This document shows, in pieces, positions 62,326 to 64,000 of a DNA stretch of 64,000 nt (positions within the stretch are counted from its first letter, which is position 1; the number at the start of each line of letters is the position of its first letter). The stretch covers positions 746,001 to 810,000 of the forward strand of contig JAQFVV010000254.1 of the NCBI GenBank assembly GCA_028023455.1, in the 5' to 3' direction. The position numbers and the translations under genes are program-made. Origin of the DNA: Epiperipatus broadwayi. Taxonomy: Eukaryota > Onychophora > Udeonychophora > Euonychophora > Peripatidae. Below the pieces are notes generated by a model that was not told where the DNA came from, made no database searches, and saw only the letters and a program-made list of their open reading frames with translations.

Positions 62326-62383
62326 ATTCCACTTTCAGATCATGATTTCAAGCTATTTGCTATCGTCAGTGAAAGACAGGAAT
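62326..62383 (-). ncRNA. Hammerhead ribozyme, type I, family A, unit 1
   Basis: Minus strand: distal stem I AUUCC, loop UGU, proximal CUUUCA, CUGACGA, stem II UAGC-AAAUA-GCUU (three pairs; 10.1-11.1 is U-U), GAAA, stem III A-U-C-AU-G-A-U, C17, UGAAAG, loop U, GGAAU. Both stem I helices are perfect and the core is intact. The loop context CAAAUAG equals that of known animal type I hammerheads (Schistosoma). Predicted cleavage lies between the complements of 62338 and 62337. Confidence 0.9.
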
Positions 62384-62734
62384 AAAGAAACTAGATCTAA
62401 ATACAAACTCTGAGCGTTTATGAAACAATTTCTATTCAGCTTGCAAGCGTGAATTTTTTAGACACGTAATGTCTTCAAACTCAGCATAGCAAACCAGATA
62501 GCTATATGGGTCTGATCTCAGTTCAGCATCACCATATAGTAGAAGCCTCTGCAATCTATATCATTGCAAGAAAGACCTCAAAGGTACATTTATGATAAAC
62601 AAAAATGCAAGTTAAAAAACTTGCTAACGCTTGTATTTATGTCCACAGATGGCGTCCTACCAAAAACACCTATCAAGCGTATATTTTGTTTACATAAACG
62701 TCAGAGTAGTTAGTATTCACTATCTCTAACTATA

Positions 62735-62792
62735 ATTCCACTTTCAGATCATGATTTCAAGCTATTTGCTATCGTCAGTGAAAGACAGGAAT
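62735..62792 (-). ncRNA. Hammerhead ribozyme, family A, unit 2
   Basis: Identical in sequence to unit 1, displaced by 409 bp. Confidence 0.9.
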
Positions 62793-63143
62793 AAAGAAAC
62801 TAGATCTAAATACAAACTCTGAGCGTTTATGAAACAATTTCTATTCAGCTTGCAAGCGTGAATTTTTTAGACACGTAATGTCTTCAAACTCAGCATAGCA
62901 AACCAGATAGCTATATGGGTCTGATCTCAGTTCAGCATCACCATATAGTAGAAGCCTCTGCAATCTATATCATTGCAAGAAAGACCTCAAAGGTACATTT
63001 ATGATAAACAAAAATGCAAGTTAAAAAACTTGCTAACGCTTGTATTTATGTCCACAGATGGCGTCCTACCAAAAACACCTATCAAGCGTATATTTCGTTT
63101 ACATAAACGTCAGAGTAGTTAGTATTCACTATCTCTAACTATA

Positions 63144-63201
63144 ATTCCACTTTCAGATCATGATTTCAAGCTATTTGCTATCGTCAGTGAAAGACAGGAA
63201 T
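63144..63201 (-). ncRNA. Hammerhead ribozyme, family A, unit 3
   Basis: Identical in sequence to unit 1, displaced by 818 bp. Confidence 0.9.
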
Positions 63202-63552
63202 AAAGAAACTAGATCTAAATACAAACTCTGAGCGTTTATGAAACAATTTCTATTCAGCTTGCAAGCGTGAATTTTTTAGACACGTAATGTCTTCAAACTC
63301 AGCATAGCAAACCAGATAGCTATATGGGTCTGATCTCAGTTCAGCATCACCACATAGTAGAAGCCTCTGCAATCTATATCATTGCAAGAAAGACCTCAAA
63401 GGTACATTTATGATAAACAAAAATGCAAGTTAAAAAACTTGCTAACGCTTGTATTTATGTCCACAGATGGCGTCCTACCAAAAACACCTATCAAGCATAT
63501 ATTTCGTTTACATAAACGTCAGAGTAGTTAGTATTCACTATCTCTAACTATA

Positions 63553-63610
63553 ATTCCACTTTCAGATCATGATTTCAAGCTATTTGCTATCGTCAGTGAA
63601 AGACAGGAAT
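63553..63610 (-). ncRNA. Hammerhead ribozyme, family A, unit 4
   Basis: Identical in sequence to unit 1, displaced by 1227 bp. Confidence 0.9.
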
Positions 63611-63961
63611 AAAGAAACTAGATCTAAATACAAACTCTGAGCGTTTATGAAACAATTTCTATTCAGCTTGCAAGCGTGAATTTTTTAGACACGTAATGTC
63701 TTCAAACTCAGCATAGCAAACCAGATAGCTATATGGGTCTGATCTCAGTTCAGCATCACCATATAGTAGAAGCCTCTGCAATCTATATCATTGCAAGAAA
63801 GACCTCAAAGGTACATTTATGATAAACAAAAATGCAAGTTAAAAAACTTGCTAACGCTTGTATTTATGTCCACAGATGGCGTCCTACCAAAAACACCTAT
63901 CAAGCGTATATTTCGTTTACATAAACGTCAGAGTAGTTAGTATTCACTATCTCTAACTATA

Positions 63962-64000
63962 ATTCCACTTTCAGATCATGATTTCAAGCTATTTGCTATC
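63962..64000 (-). ncRNA. Hammerhead ribozyme, family A, unit 5 (cut by window end)
   Basis: Contains the GAAA, stem II, stem III and cleavage-side sequence. The CUGACGA box and 5' strand of stem I lie beyond the window. Confidence 0.85.

Larger units (their letters stand above)
62183..64000 (-). mobile_element. Hammerhead retrozyme/satellite family A: 409-bp tandem array
   Basis: Units start at 62183, 62592, 63001, 63410 and 63819 (ATGATAAACAAAAATGCAAG), an exact 409-bp period; the fifth is cut by the window end. Differences are a handful of point changes (for example in the CGTTTACGTAAACG region of copy 1 and CACATAG in copy 3), so the array is recent or homogenised. The non-coding unit carries a complete type I hammerhead on the minus strand and a GCAAGTT-AAAA-AACTTGC hairpin near its start. 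The left border is a simple (AT)n run. A minus-strand transcript would be predicted to self-cleave into 409-nt monomers. Confidence 0.92.

Noticed and set aside
62183-64000. CRISPR array or classical satellite as explanation for the tandem repeat
   Set aside because: There are no short repeats with spacers, and the genome is eukaryotic. A plain satellite does not explain the fully paired hammerhead in each unit, though satellite-style homogenisation may also act.

Overview
The window looks like intergenic or intronic DNA from an animal with a large, AT-rich, repeat-dense genome. The mix of decayed RTE-type and other non-LTR retrotransposons, a Penelope-like element, a Gypsy relic and tRNA-derived SINEs ending in AGCAATAAA suggests a mollusc, probably a coleoid cephalopod such as an octopus; this is inference. 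I found no intact host protein gene, rRNA or functional tRNA. Almost every open reading frame is a fragment of a dead retroelement; one tiny candidate 5' exon (43440-43495) is the only hint of a host gene.

The outstanding content is a set of small non-coding elements carrying hammerhead self-cleaving ribozyme (HHR) motifs of type I (stem I open, very short stem III). Family A is a near-perfect 409-bp tandem array (62183-64000) with a fully paired HHR on the minus strand of every copy. Family B has a unit of about 450 bp and sits at 17191-18701, 28903-29292, 39906-40179 and 57609-57879; each copy is a head-to-head composite flanked by a 10-12 bp target-site duplication (TSD). Family D is a 244-bp insertion (58747-58990) with a 13-bp TSD. 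Family E is the commonest (1034, 2695, 3255, 12655, 19080, 28680 and 33208) and its best copies fold into a complete HHR. C (58385) and F (10975, 34848, 36612) are weaker candidates. These match the known class of metazoan 'retrozymes', HHR-bearing non-autonomous retroelements thought to move through circular RNA and Penelope-like machinery.

Layout: 1-5500 holds a LINE 3' end, E copies and a LINE relic. 7190-11500 holds small fold-backs, an RTE fragment and SINEs. 12655-14700 holds a palindromic E copy, a SINE and a Penelope-like element with a GIY-YIG endonuclease. 16140-18850 holds an RTE nested in another repeat, then the large B composite. 20455-26235 holds two LINE families, one with an internal inversion. 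26905-33375 holds fold-backs and the B-in-E nest. 34480-41640 holds fold-backs and a Gypsy pol relic. 42300-50000 is almost repeat-free AT-rich sequence. 50090-52612 is the longest RTE copy (endonuclease plus reverse transcriptase). 53985-54243 is a trinucleotide microsatellite. 57525-61440 holds SINEs and B, C and D elements, and the A array closes the window.

As a system, the window suggests a genome in which several HHR families amplify as small RNAs and are reinserted by a retroelement enzyme that tends to produce inverted composites. The Penelope-like element shows that the plausible enzyme class is, or was, present here. All activity statements are inference from sequence.
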